NCBI RefSeq assembly: GCF_047663525.1
Contig: NC_092604.1
Location: 11,209,501 to 11,273,500 of the forward strand
Direction: 5' to 3'
DNA from: Anas platyrhynchos
Lineage: Eukaryota; Chordata; Aves; Anseriformes; Anatidae
DNA: 64,000 bases
Under the pieces are notes generated by a model. The model saw only the letters and a list, made by a program, of their open reading frames with translations. It had not been told where the DNA came from and did no database searches. Positions within the stretch are counted from its first letter, which is position 1. The number at the start of each line of letters is the position of its first letter. The translations under genes were made by a program, and so were the position numbers. Below, in pieces: positions 1-45,200 of the stretch.

Positions 1-2631
1 TTCATACTGGTATTTATTGGGGCTGGGGTAAGGAACCTGCCTTGATTCTGCACTCTGGATATGGCAGCTTTTGTGTGAGGCTGGGGCTGAAAAGCAGCAG
101 GATAGGAAGACACATGCCATTCTTCTCAGCCATGGCTTGCTGCTTCAGCCAGGGCTGGGTAGTGGTGAAAAGGCACCTGAGTTAGGATGGTAGCATGGGT
201 ACTGGAGACTGGAATCACCACTGGCTGTTCAGGTGCAGGTAAATGGGCATTGCAGGAGGTGTCTGAAGAGTCTGACACCTTCTCCCTGTGAGGGTGGGGA
301 GAGGTGCCCAAGTGGTGATAGCTGCCATCACTTGGAGAAATGCTTAGCCCTTAGGGCCGGGAGCCTCTGTAGAAGGGCTCAGGCATGCAGACACAAGCTT
401 TGCCTCCCAGAGCAGCCCGGGAGAGCAAAGCAGTTGCAGTGAGATATTGCTCAGGTTTCTAGAGTGCTGGAGGAGCTTCCTTTTTCTGTCCTGCTGTTCT
501 CTCTTGGGGTATGTGACTGTGGGGAGCACCCAGAAAATTGCCATTAGAGCCTGGTGACAGGTAAGCACAGGCCCTCAGGCTGCCAAGTATCCAGAGTCAC
601 CTGCTAATTGGATCAGAAGGGCGTTCCTTTTCAAGCCCTCTGAAGCTTCTCTTGGTTTGTTCCTCATCCATCAGTTGTTGCTCAAAGCATCCTATTCATT
701 CTGTTTGCATCCTTCCCTCCATTTCTCATTGTTCATCTCTGTGTTTCTTCTTTTACTGACGCTTCTAGTAGTGAAGAGACCATCTGTTCTGACAGCAACA
801 GGTTTTCCTAGTCATCAGGTGGTGGGTACAGTAGGGTGGGAAATAAGAGGAGAAGACCACAGGAATGGAGTGTGTGTGGGGGGGGGTTGGAGAGGGGAAT
901 CTGTGAGGGGCCACCTCACAGACTCAGGATTAGTGTTCTGTTTTAGTTTAGATCCCACTGCTAAGCATTTGATGGCTGACTGCAGTGCTGCTTGCTGTGT
1001 TGTGTGCTAGTAGTCATGGTTACAGCTTTCTGTCTGAAGAAACAAAATACTGGCATGCAGGTGGTACCCAGGTACTTGAAGGAACTGGTTTTCTCCTTTG
1101 TGAAAGGCCCCCTGAGTCTGGTCTTTGAAGTGATGCACATAGGGGAAATGGCGTGCACTGAGTTTAGCTGACTAGATTAGTAGGAATAAGGAATCAAGTC
1201 AGAGGGTGCAAAGGAAGCTCTGACAATGCCTTTGCTTTGATCAAAAGAGGCTGCTTTGGCACCTTGAGAGAGGCCCTTGGGTGAAGCTGAATCCTCTAGT
1301 GTACTCCAACCCTCTCTGCTACTTAAAATGCAGATTACGGTAGGTCCTTCAATATGCATTGAAGTATTTTAATGGAGTGGTGTCACTTGGGGTCTTGCAG
1401 ATGTTATCTACGGAGATGAAAGATGATGTGAAGGGCTAAATATCTGATTTAGATGGAGTGATGTCTAGTTATAGCTAGACCTGGATTAATTGTGAGCTGC
1501 AGACACCACAGTTTGACTATTAATTGTGCCTTTAAAAAAGCAGGATCCCACCCCTATGTCAAGGGGGTGTTGTCCCCTTGAAAGCACTTTCAAAGCAGTT
1601 GTATGCTGTGCAGAGAGAAGGAACCGAGTTCCTGAGTGACACAAAAAGCACCCCGGTAAAAGCTCTGAAGTGTTATGGATGCGCTGGAGAAACTCCTTTG
1701 GTTGCGGTAATAGCCTTGAATTGGAATAAGTTGGCCATGTTTTAGTAATTGCAGTTTCTGTGGATTTTCTGTTTCTGTCGTAGTAAAGGAACTGAGAATA
1801 CAGAGCTCTTTGTGTAGCATCAGATAGTATGGAAACTCATACTTGGTTATATACTTCAACATGCCTGTTTTGGGCCTGATGCTGCAGGTTAGCTGATGCA
1901 GGACAGATGCTTTGTGTAGCTGTGGATGCCCTGAAGCATGTTTGCGTTTCCCTAAACACTGGCTTGCCTCTGGTTTTACTGAGAAAGCTAACTGTTGTGG
2001 GAAAGGTGAGTGAGATAAAAGACAGTGTGTAAGTGGAGCAGTTATCTTAATCTCTGAAATCGAGACATCCGCTCAGTTCAGTTCTCAGGCCAGCACAAGG
2101 TGCAAGTGACAAACCTTTGCAAGTCTTGGCTTGGCTCCTATTCAGGCCTCCTGCACCTGAAATGAAAGCATGAAAGGGGTAACCACAGTGGGAAGGAAAG
2201 GGGAATACCTAGAGACAAAGGGAAATAAGACACGGTGAGCCTCTAGGAAACAGTCTGGCTTGCTGTGGCAAGCAGCTGCGTCTTAAAATCTGCATAAGCT
2301 TGCCTTCAGGAAGAGATCGCTTGATCCCTGGGGACTTCCATCCATTCATTTTGCTCTCGACAGCTCACCATTTCACCAGCCAGCTCTTCCTCCCTCCCTC
2401 TGCCACTTCCATTTGCCTGTAGACTCTCCTGATACTTGGCAGTGCGCAGGCCCCATAGCAATGCTCACCTGGTTCAAGAAGCTAATGGAGAGAACCAAAG
2501 ATCTCACTTCTCATTTTGCCTTGTTTTCTCTCTTTTCCCTTTTCCTTCCTCCTCTCTCCTTCTTCCTGCTCTTTCTCTGCTTCGCTCTCTTCTTCCCTGT
2601 TGCTTCCTCCCACCCTGCCCCTGCCATGCAG
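1..2631 (+). other. DNM1: DNM1 intron, no exon seen
   Basis: This is the intron that ends at the acceptor just before 2632. I looked for the preceding dynamin exon (the end of the stalk segment leading to the IHGIR junction) and for the alternative form of the next exon, and saw neither. The short open frames here show no recognisable protein and no codon pattern. The stretch just upstream of 2630 is a long pyrimidine tract, as expected before a 3' splice site. Confidence 0.7.
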
Positions 2632-34931
<32,300 letters not shown>

Positions 34932-35520
34932 GCCTGCTCCCTCTGAGACTCTTTGCCTGCCTCTTAGCTGTTCTGTCCTGGAATGGTCTGACTCAAACCT
35001 CACACATGGCTTGTTCTGTTTGTATTTTGTGATACACACATTATCAGATGTGACTGTAGTGAAACTGTTTCTTTTTCTCTTCCCAGCTGCTTTAAAGGAG
35101 TTAAACAAGTATATTGTAGTAATGAGAAACATATCTTTACTGTTATAAATATCTATAAATATATATATATAAAGATGGAAAATCTATATATGTCCAGGTG
35201 TTTAAAGCCATTTGTGCTTCCATGTGGATTTTAGGAAATGCTTAAGTAGGGAAAGAATATCTATATACATATATATATACACCCAAAAAAAGTTAACCAA
35301 ATCCTGATGTTGAGTTTTTGAGCTGATTGTTAAATTTTCTGCTGTGTGCAGTTGGGTTAATGTACTACCCCAGACTTGTGGGTGACCTGTCTCAGTGCTG
35401 GTAGTAGCTGTGATGCAGTTTGTGATCTACCTGTCACTCTTGTTTATTGGATGAAATAAACTATCATTTCTGTATAATGAAGGACTCCACGACTAGAATA
35501 AAACCATCTCTTGCTCTTGC
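34932..35520 (+). other. DNM1: DNM1 3' UTR
   Basis: Follows the stop codon. It contains AT-rich (AT)n stretches near 35145-35280. The end is estimated from the two poly(A) hexamers and the T/CT-rich sequence after 35510. Confidence 0.75.
35455..35502 (+). terminator. DNM1 poly(A) signals (two AATAAA)
   Basis: AATAAA at 35455-35460 and again at 35497-35502, followed by a CT-rich downstream stretch (tctcttgctcttgctctttc). This is a typical cleavage and polyadenylation site for DNM1. Confidence 0.8.
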
Positions 35521-38500
35521 TCTTTCTCTGGGTGAATTTCAAACTGTTTAATTATAACCTGATCTTTTCATCCCGTAGAGTTTAGAAAGCTATACATGCA
35601 AGCAGGTGCTCTCACTAATAGGGATGCTGGAACAGATCTGCATCAACAGTGGTGTCCAGGAGCTGCAGTTGAGTGAAACAGCTCATCATGTGCAGACGTT
35701 AACTCCCTTCCTCCATTGGAAAGTGCAGTGAGGTGCTTCAGTGACTGGACACACAGAAGGTGGGAGTTTTGCACACACAATTGCTTAGTTCTTAAAAAGG
35801 TATTTTTGTATGTGCCTATTTGTGGAACACAGCAAGCAGGCACCGAGCTGTAGTTTCTGCGGCAAGCAGTGCCTTCTGGGTCCGTGTCCAAAGCACAGAC
35901 CAAACAGTCGTAATGCACAGGGATGGATTCTACTTGGAATTTGCTTTTAACCTGAGGTGGCATTTCTGTCCTAGGATAAACTGGGTAAACCTACTGCTAC
36001 TGTCTCCATGCCAGAACAGTGCTACAGGTTTCAGGTCATGCTGTTTCTCAGCAACAACCCTGTTTCTCCCTAATTTAACACTGCTCTCCTAACGATCACA
36101 ATGAATTCCTTAGGCCCCTGTGGAGCAGGGTTCCAGCACTACTACCCCAGGAAGAATCAAGGAGGTTGGGGTTTCTGACCTGCATCACTGCAATGCTGAT
36201 GCCCGATTTAGTCCTGGTTGCTGTTGGCTGCAGCTGGCTGTGGTACTTGTCTAAATCTCCCTAGTAATATTTTTAATAAGCTGAAGTTTTCCTCAAAGCT
36301 TCTATGTACAGTGGATACTGGTGTGGGCTGGGTGAATAGAATAGATCTCTAGTGATTTCTTCCTGTGCATCTTCTAGCTATTTCTGTCCTTGCACATTCT
36401 TGAGTTGTAATTTCAGCTTCTACGCAACTGAGCCAACAACCCAGTGCTTGTCCTACCTTGTTTCTTTTTCTTCACTGGAGCTCTTCTACCTATACCTGGT
36501 ACTACCTAGGGCTGTTCTTAAAGAACGTTATTTTAATTTAAACTAATTATTCAAATGAGTAGTGGAGCCTTAGTTTGCAACCTCTGATCTGCTGGTTGTC
36601 AATGGTTAAGTATGTTATGATGTGAATACCAGCTACCCTGCCCAGGCAAGAGAAACTTTTACCCCTGACCTAGAGCCTTGTCAAACAAATTGTCCTGGCT
36701 CCAGCTGTTTCCTGTTTGCTTGGTGCTTCTGGCCTTTAGGAAGCATTTTCCTGCTCTTCCTAAAACCAGAGGTGGCAGAGGCAGTCCAGTTACTGTAAGT
36801 TAAAGGTAAGGTATGTCAGCTGAACAATAGTTAGTGTCATCTTAGTGTACTACGTTTAAAGGTGAGATTGGGAAAATGATTCTAGAGGGAAAAGGATTAA
36901 AAAAAAACACAATCTGGAGTTCATATATGAAATTAGTAGCTAAGGGAAAAGCATCTAGACATGGCAGCAGTCTGTCTACAAGAGAACATTCGTAAAAGCT
37001 AAGTGGAAAGGGCATCAGTGCCAAGGTGGGAGTTTCTGGGGTAATTTTTCTCTGTAGTTTTTTTAACTAAAATTCAAAGTGATCTGAACAGAAGAAATAC
37101 ACCTAGCCAGTACCCATCTGAATAAGTTTATTCAGAAAGCATGTCTGTAACAGGACTAAGTCACCTTTGCAGCAGCCTGCAGAGTTTCTTCAACAGCTTC
37201 TCCTTCACAGCTATGGAGAAGAACACTTAATAAATATTTATTCCATTTATAATGTTCTGCATTAAATCACAACCCTGCCCCTTGGTTATTATGATACAGA
37301 TCATGAGTAGCCTGAGCAGGTATAAACACTGTACCAGGCTGGTCTTCCTTCAAGGAATATACAGCATTTTACAGATACATTATGTACACAACCCTATGCA
37401 GCCAGGAGCATGAGGGCCCCTATCACTCATGTTGTGCCATTAACAGACCACAATAGGGCCAATTAAGTGAAAGGAAGTCAAAAAAACAGCTTCCACCTTC
37501 CTCTGGTGGGTTCATAGGAAAACCTCTTGTTCCATGTACGCTTCTAGTTGTATATGGAAAACTCAAAATGAACCATTAAAAAAAAAAATAAAGCCTTAAC
37601 CTACTTTTGGCATTAGAAGAAAACTTCTGTTATATTAGTAAAGCTCACCTAACTCAGAGACACCACTGTAAACACAGGCTGGTGTTGACAAATGGAAAAA
37701 TTGATACTGCAGTTGTGTGCTTGCACCTCTCATTTAGACAGCTCAGCCTGCTCCTTCAGGCACTAGCCCAGCTTAGTACTTCTGGACTGCACAGCTGTAG
37801 AAGTCAGGTCCTCTTTAAAACTTCATTGCTGAGGCTGTAACTGTATTAAGAACAGGGAGTTTGTGTCTGAAAGACTTAGTTGTAAGGTATCTGCACGAGT
37901 GTTTGTACACCTAAGGGCTTTGCTTTGCTGTCACTTTGGGGACCTCTATTCACAGCATGTTTTCCCCTTAGAATTAGGCCTCTTGCTTCAAGGCAGTGTC
38001 AGGTACCACCCTCTTTGAGGTGGGTAGATTACAACAACCTTTGCCACCTGTTCAATGTATTTCTTACCAAAATGGGAGAAGAAATTTAAGAGAGAGAGAA
38101 CCATACCCCCCTAAAATCCAGAAATTCAAAACAAAGCATGTTTATTAAGTGGTTTCCTTTTACTTATTTCTCCCATTTTTTTAAAAATAAATAAAACCTT
38201 CAGACACATACAAGTGAAACACGTCATCCTTCAAAGTGCAGTTACATTTCCACCCCACTCCCAATAATCACATAAAGCTTTGTCAAGTAACCGAAAAGAC
38301 TCAAAAGGCAACCCTCAGCCCCTTCCCCTAGCGATGAGAATAAATGGGTCTGTAGTGCTGCCTAGCTAGCCAGAAGCCTGGAACTTTTGGCTGTTGAAGA
38401 CCGCCAAGGCTGGTTTCAGATACAGTTGCGAGAGGCAGGCTGCTGTGGAAAATGGGAAATTAAGATACATGGTGTGAAACAAAAGCAACCTGGTTAGAAT

Positions 38501-38958
38501 CCAAAGAGTTTCTGTTACCAGAGGATGTTAGTTACTGGGGGAGCCTTGGAAGGAACTAGGCAGGTTACAGTCATGAATGCTGGATGAGAGCTGCTGCTCA
38601 GTCGCTGCTGTGAAGCTGGGTGCTGGCAGCAGAGTCCTGGGCAGGGATACAGGACAAAGGCTCAAGGAATTTTGCCCGAAGTCATGGAGTCCCTTCCCCC
38701 AACCCACACTGGGCCCAGGTGATGTGCTGGCACCTGCTGCCTCCCCCTAATTTGAGCCAGCCTGTACTCCAAGCATACCATGGAACAGAAGGAAGATGAG
38801 GTCTGATGCTCGAGTTCCATCTGATGCAATCCTGCTTTCCTGCTGTCTTTAGAGCAGAGCTCTGTTCTCACCAAGGGCACTGAGCAGCGGTATGGGCACA
38901 TACAAGTCAGTTTAGTCCTTGCAGGCTCATAGAAAATTGCTGTAAGAATTGTTGCCAC
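35521..38958 (-). other. DNM1-GOLGA2 convergent region and GOLGA2 3' UTR
   Basis: The part adjoining 38958 is GOLGA2 3' UTR. Read on the minus strand, AATAAA signals occur at 38146-38141, 37242-37237 and 37132-37127, so the UTR may be about 0.8 kb or about 1.8 kb long. Between about 35520 and 37100 I see nothing recognisable: no exon, RNA gene or repeat family. Confidence 0.55.
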
Positions 38959-39209
38959 TTAAACCACCATGATTTTGACCTCATTGTTCTCATCGGCGCG
39001 GTAGAAGAATGGAATGCAGGGGTTTTCCAGCAAGGAGCCCACCCTCTCCTGAGGGTTCTGGATTTCTCTGAGAAGCTGCATTATTTGCTTTGCTGTGGGG
39101 TCGTCTTGGCTTGGCTGAGCAGCTTTAGTGTCAATAGGGGAGAAACTGGACTGATGAAAAGCAGCAGCCTCTTGTTCTGCTTCATCTGATAAATTCACTT
39201 CTCGTAACC
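38959..39209 (-). CDS. GOLGA2: GOLGA2 last coding exon: GRASP65-binding C-terminus
   Basis: Encodes [20 protein letters not shown], then [18 protein letters not shown] and [17 protein letters not shown], ending KIMVV-TAA. Human ends DEVKITVI. The extreme C-terminal hydrophobic residues insert into the GRASP65 PDZ groove, and the Cys in PCIPFF contributes to a shared zinc site with GRASP65 in mammals. Both are kept. Confidence 0.94.
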
Positions 39210-42200
39210 CTGTAAGGCACACAAGACAAGGCAGACAGGTAACTCTTCCCATCCATGTACAACAGCAAGACCTTGGGTTATTCCATTTTATGTAGCTTGT
39301 TCTGGCTACAGCTTACCTTCTCCATCGGTAGCATTCAGTTCGATGCGCCTCTCCACGGGCAGTACACTTTCATTCTGGCTTGCTAACAGCTCTGGGTTTT
39401 GAGCAGCTGCTACGTACTTGCTGTACCATTCGTTCCTTTCCCTGACCAGGCGCATCACTAAATCCTGCAGTTCCAGTAATTTCACCTGTACCAAAGTAAA
39501 GGAAAACCTATGAAGCATACGCATCCCCGAGGCCACAAACTATGCTATAGTTTGTTGTCCCGCCTCTCACGAAATCAGCAACTTCAAGATTAAAGCTAGC
39601 TGAACAACAGCTTGGGAAGGTTTATACTGTGCGGGTGCTCCCCAGGCCTGCCTCCCATTGTGTGCCCTGCCTGGATTAGTACTACAGAAAAGATTCCTTG
39701 CCTTCATCTCTTCCTTATCTTGAGCCAACCTGCTGATGTACTCTTCTTTCTCCTGGTGCCGCTGCTTGAGGATAGCCCTTTGACTCTGGTACAATGCAAT
39801 GTACTCCCCTGGAGCACAAGAGAAGCATAAGGAACAAGTGTTAACGGGATTAGGGCATAAACCTTACCATAAGCACAGAGCTGTGCTGCATGAGGATCCA
39901 GCAAATCCAACCCTGGAGTGGAAGTTTAGCCTAGCTAGGCAGCAGCAGGAGACTTGAACTGCTTGGTATCTGGGAGGCTCCAGCTCCAAAAGCTAGTCCC
40001 CAAATAACACACTGAGCGAGCTCTAGCTTGTGTTGTGTTGCCTATACATACCAATGGTGTCTGTTTCCCCAGACAGCTGTATGCAGCGATGTTCTAACTC
40101 TTCCAGCCGTTCCTTCAGATCAGCTTTCTCACGCATCAGATCTGTGAAACGGGACTGAACACAGAAATTGGCATTAGTTTCAGCTGCTCACATATAGGAA
40201 ATACCCATGTTAATGACACCCTCCATTCACAATGGTCTGAACCTAGGAACAGTTCTTGCTGCCTTTACAACTACTCTGTGATTTGGTGGTAAAAAGGAAC
40301 TAGAGAAGGGCTCTGCACTTTGGGGAGCAGCAGATGGAACAAAGTGCCTTTCAGCCTTCTCACTGCAGGGATAGCACAACTCCGGTCATACTCAGCTCCA
40401 GGACTGCACCTCTCAGCAAGGTGAAGATAGTCTGGTTTTCATTTATTTCTTTAGAAAAAAAACCAAAACTATAAATAAGTGAGCGTTAGGCCCTTACAGT
40501 CTTTAGGGTAGTGTAGGAGGGAATTACTACTCCAAGCTTCCTGCGATGAGACAAGCAGCAATAGGCTTTTTAGAAAATAGCTTATTATTACAGAACAGCT
40601 GCACCATATTCCCCTACAATTTGGTTGTGTGTACTACAAGGGTCTGACACTGGCTGAAAGTCTAGCTGGGTGGGATAGCGGGGCCGAAAGAAGATCAGAT
40701 CCTTTACTTACCTGTAGTTTCTCCATGGCAGTTTTCAAAGCCTCATGAACCTCCACTGGAACAGTATCCATGGTGGAATCTGGAAGGAACACATGTAATT
40801 TACACAGTCTCCTTGGTCAGGATGCACTCATAAAACCCCTAGGTCTATTTCACAGAGGCCAGGGTCAGCTGGCTGGGGCACACCTCAGTATTCAGAGTCT
40901 CCGAACTGCACGAAACTTTACCTCCACTCAGCACGTTACGTTGCTGCTCCTGCCGAAGAGCTGCTATTTGCTGCAAGAGGCTTCTGCACTGCTGTTTCTG
41001 AGCAGCCAGCTGCTGCCTCATATCTTCTCGTTCCTTTTCCACTTGAGACATGGCAGACATCAAGAAAGCAACCTGAGATAAATTCCCAAGTATACAGGTT
41101 AGTGTTTCTCCTGTGTTTAGTATGGTCAGTTATACATCACAGGGCAAACAAAATAAGAGAATCTACCCTATGTTATTTATGGGTAGGAAACCCTGCCGTG
41201 GGATTACACCAGGCAGCAACTACTGCATGTCTTCTCATCCCCAAGTAATACAAATCATTTCTTCTCTGCAGATTAAACTTGAACTCCCATGATAACTGTT
41301 TGATCACAATATTTTCCAATTATGACTGTACTTAGAGAAAAATTTAATAGATTTTCAACACCATTTCCAAATTGCCTTCCAAACTAAGGAGGACATTAGC
41401 AACACAATAATTAGAGCGACTGCCAGCTGAATTGTCTTCATAATTAAATAAAGCCACTGCTGGACTTCCAGCCTGTCTTTCAAGAATGCTGCAGAACTCT
41501 TGCTTCTAAGCTGCTGTGCACAAGGGGCTATTAACATTTCCCTCACTATTGTGCCTCGGTAGGTAGGGATCACAGCTGATAAACAGCTTATGTGATGCAC
41601 GCAGTGGAACCGCTCTGCAGCTTAATCTACCTCCCCTTTTCTAGACATTTGTTCACAACTGATAACAAAAGCTTTTCTACACATCAAGACCCACCATTTC
41701 TTCATGGCTTTCAAACTTCTCTGGGATCACTAATGAAGGTTTTGGGATTTCTTCAGTCATTGCTTCACTTTCAACTCCATCTCCTGTAAAAGAGGGAAGG
41801 CGAACAGAGAGTTAATGCCCCAGAGAGCCCAGCTCTACCTCCTCCCTAGAGACCAGCTGCAGCTACTCACCTTCTAGTCTGTGCAACATCTTGTCATCCA
41901 GCTCTGCTGCTAACTGACTGATCTGAGCCTGTAGCTCTTTGTTTTCCTTAGCTACTGCTTCCAGACTTTCCTACAAGAGAGAAGCAGAAATTCACAGGAG
42001 TTCTACACCTAAAACCCGCACAAACCAGACTGTAGACAGTCACTACATTTTGAGGCAGCAGCATCACACACACACAAAAAGCAAGCAGTGCTTCTGCTCC
42101 AGACATCATTTTTGCCTCCAGTCTTCCCACTTGCCCCTTTGCACTGTTACCTTGGTCTGCTGCAGTTCCTTCAGGTGCATTTCCACTGTCACCTTCCCCT

Positions 42201-45200
42201 GAACTTCCTCATGCTGCAGCCGATCCATAAGCTGTGTCTGAAGCAAGTACTGTTTGTGCAGCTCCTCCTTCTCAGCAGCCAGTTGCTGGTATGCCACAGT
42301 GTACTGTTGTAAGTGGCTGTAGTATTGGTCCCGTTGTTCCTGCAGAGCCTGAGCCTCCTGTGTTTTCAGTTCCAGCTAACATAACAAGACAAAACCACCA
42401 GATCAGACCATTTTGCCAGAAAAAGATCCATGTGGCATGATCCAAACTGTCAATGTTGCCCCAAAACCACCAACCAGGCAGGCAGCCGCCATCTGCCCCC
42501 ACATGCTGGTCCCCCACATCAGACAGCAGATGATGTGGGGAGGCTCCCAGCTTGATCATTACAATACCAATTTCCATCTTTCCATTAAAGTTTGGTAAAT
42601 TGCCAGCTCTTCTTTGCATAAACTGCTACACACCTGTCCTGCCGTCCTACTGCTGTTACTTACTGTCTCTTTGAGCTCCCCCAGGTTCTCCTGCAGCTGC
42701 CCAAGCTTCTTGGCCAACTCCTTCTTTACATGTTGCTCTGACTGCAGGGCACTTGTAACCTCCATGTTTTCGTTTGTCTGCAAGAATCCAGTACCACTGT
42801 ATAAGGAAATTGCCCCAACCACCATAAGCATATTCTCGTATAAACTATATCAGTAAGCCCTGTTCATTCCCTGATACAACAGGGTGCCATCCCTTGTTAA
42901 TCTGAGGTGTACGTGCGGGCCATAAATTGACTCTTCAGGGCAGTAAATAACTTTGTTTAAAAAAAAAAAAAAAGGTTCAGAAGACAGGAGCAAGGAAAGA
43001 GGCAGGGGAATCAGTGCTGGGACAGTGCCAAGAGGAGGCCTGGCCCATCACACAGCCTGTCAGCTCCAAAGCAGATGGGTGACATGAATATCCCAAATAA
43101 AGCACTAGGCATTCAAAAACAAGACGAGAAGTTCAGAAAGGACTAAAGAAAAACCAGTGACCAGGCCATCTGTCAGTGTGCCAGGGCCCCAGAGGAGAAG
43201 CTGCTACATTGAAAGAAACAAGCAAGAGTGAGGATTCAGCTCCAGGACAGAAACAATAACAGCAGCAGGACAGAAGACTGCTGAGAATTTCTTCCTCACA
43301 GGCAAATACAGGGAACAGAAGACAGGTGTCTTCAAAGGTAAAAAGGCTGTAAGAATATTCCAGGGGAAGAAACAGCCTGCCTGCCAGTAGAGGAGAATGA
43401 AGAGGAAACTGCTCTGGACAGAGATACTTGTTTGTTTGTCAGAGCACCTGAAAGAGTACAGAGAGGGAACCTCCTAGCATGGCAATATAAATCACAGAAG
43501 GTGGAGCAGCCACAGCTCCAGACAGATAATGCTTCTGATAGTTTTTGTGGTTTTTTTTGTTTGTTTTTTCTCTTTATATGCATTTGTGCAAAAGGATTGC
43601 ACCAGTGTGGGTAACAGTGGGAAAAGAAGCATGAAAGAGACATACCAGTTTGACAAACCCGTTCTGCAGTTCAGCCAGCTGTTCCTTCAGCTCCCGATTT
43701 TGGCTCAGTGCCCTACTGATTGTGGCCTTGTCACTCTGCATGTTCTCCAGGATCTGCTGTCTGTCCACGGATTCCTCGTTGTATCGCTGCACAGTCTTCT
43801 CGAGCTCCAGCAGCCGCTCCTCCTGCTCCCTGTTGAGGTGGCTCAGTTGCTCGTTGTCCCGGACCTGGGCCTGGTATTGCCCATGCAGTTCCTCCTTCTC
43901 CTGCTGCAGCCGCTGGATCTCTTCCTGCAGACTCAACTCAGCCTCTGTAGGCCCTGCTGGTGAGGAAGGCTCAATATCCATGGGTTTTACTGCTAAGGAA
44001 GTGGAAATAAAAACAGATCAGAGGAATGGATTGCTTGTGTAATACACATCAGAGCTATAGAAAGCATACCCCAGCGTGTGGCACTGGGACTCAGAAGGTA
44101 TAACCAGCCACAGTATCTAGAAGAGCAGGGCATTAAGAGGAATGAGGGACCGAACTACCCCCAAAACCAAGCACAACACCCAGCTGTGTGCTGCCCTCTC
44201 CCTCACAGCCCTAGCAAGAGCATCCCACCTGCCTGATCTCCCGGGCCCAAGCGACTGACAGTACAGCCAGGCAGATACTAAAGACAAAAACCTTCTGCTT
44301 ATCAATTACTTGAGGTAGTTCAATTGCTCTCTGACAGGATGAAAGGTTTTTCACGATTACCACTCTTCCCACCACCTTCATGATTTCAGAGCATCAGACC
44401 CACGTGTATACGCAGAAGTTCTGGCACAGCAGGGACAGAGTTAACCTGCTGGTACTCTGTGATATGAAGTCCCACTCTGCAAGTCCTACCTGATTTGCTT
44501 AACAGCTCTGTAACATTGGCTTCCAGCTCTCGAATTTGGGCCATATGCTTCTCCTTCTCCTCTGCCATTGTGTGGACCTACAAGGCCACACAGGTGAAGG
44601 TTAAAACAGCACACATGGTGCACTCACTCCTGTGTTCACCAAAAGCAGCTGTGATGCTGCCCGTGAGGTTACCTGCTCAGCGAGCTGCTGTACTCGCTGC
44701 TGCCAAATGCTCCCCTCTTCCTTCAGTTTCTCTACATACTGATCTCTTTCTGTCTGGAGCTGGTGAAGTGACTCCGAGAGCTGTGCAAAGCAGAACACAA
44801 AGAAAATTGTATCAGCTGAATAAATTAAATGGCTGACTGCATAAAGGATAAAGCTTGAGAAAAACAGCACAAAGCTCAGGCTGCGTTCTTCTGCCATACA
44901 AGTTTCTTTACAGAAGTCAGGAATTGGATCATCAATGTACTTAATACAACACCTTACCTGAGCAATCTGGGTTTCCAGGCTTGCCCTCTCCTCCAGTGCC
45001 ATCTGCAATTGCTGGTTTACATCCAGATTCCCTGACTGATTAGAGAACTGCCCACAAAAAAAATCAAGAAATGATGGCAAAATGTTAGTATCCAACTTCT
45101 GTGTAGCTTCTCCCCTGATTTTAACCATCCACATGACCCATTTTACAACCCTCTGTAGCTCTTTAAAGTTCTCCAACTCATACTGAAGTACGTGTATCAA

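Noticed and set aside
43574-43981. Single-exon reading of the minus-strand 135-codon frame as a separate gene
   Set aside because: Its coding part (43646-43989) is an internal GOLGA2 exon; the remaining residues are intron read-through after the donor at 43645.
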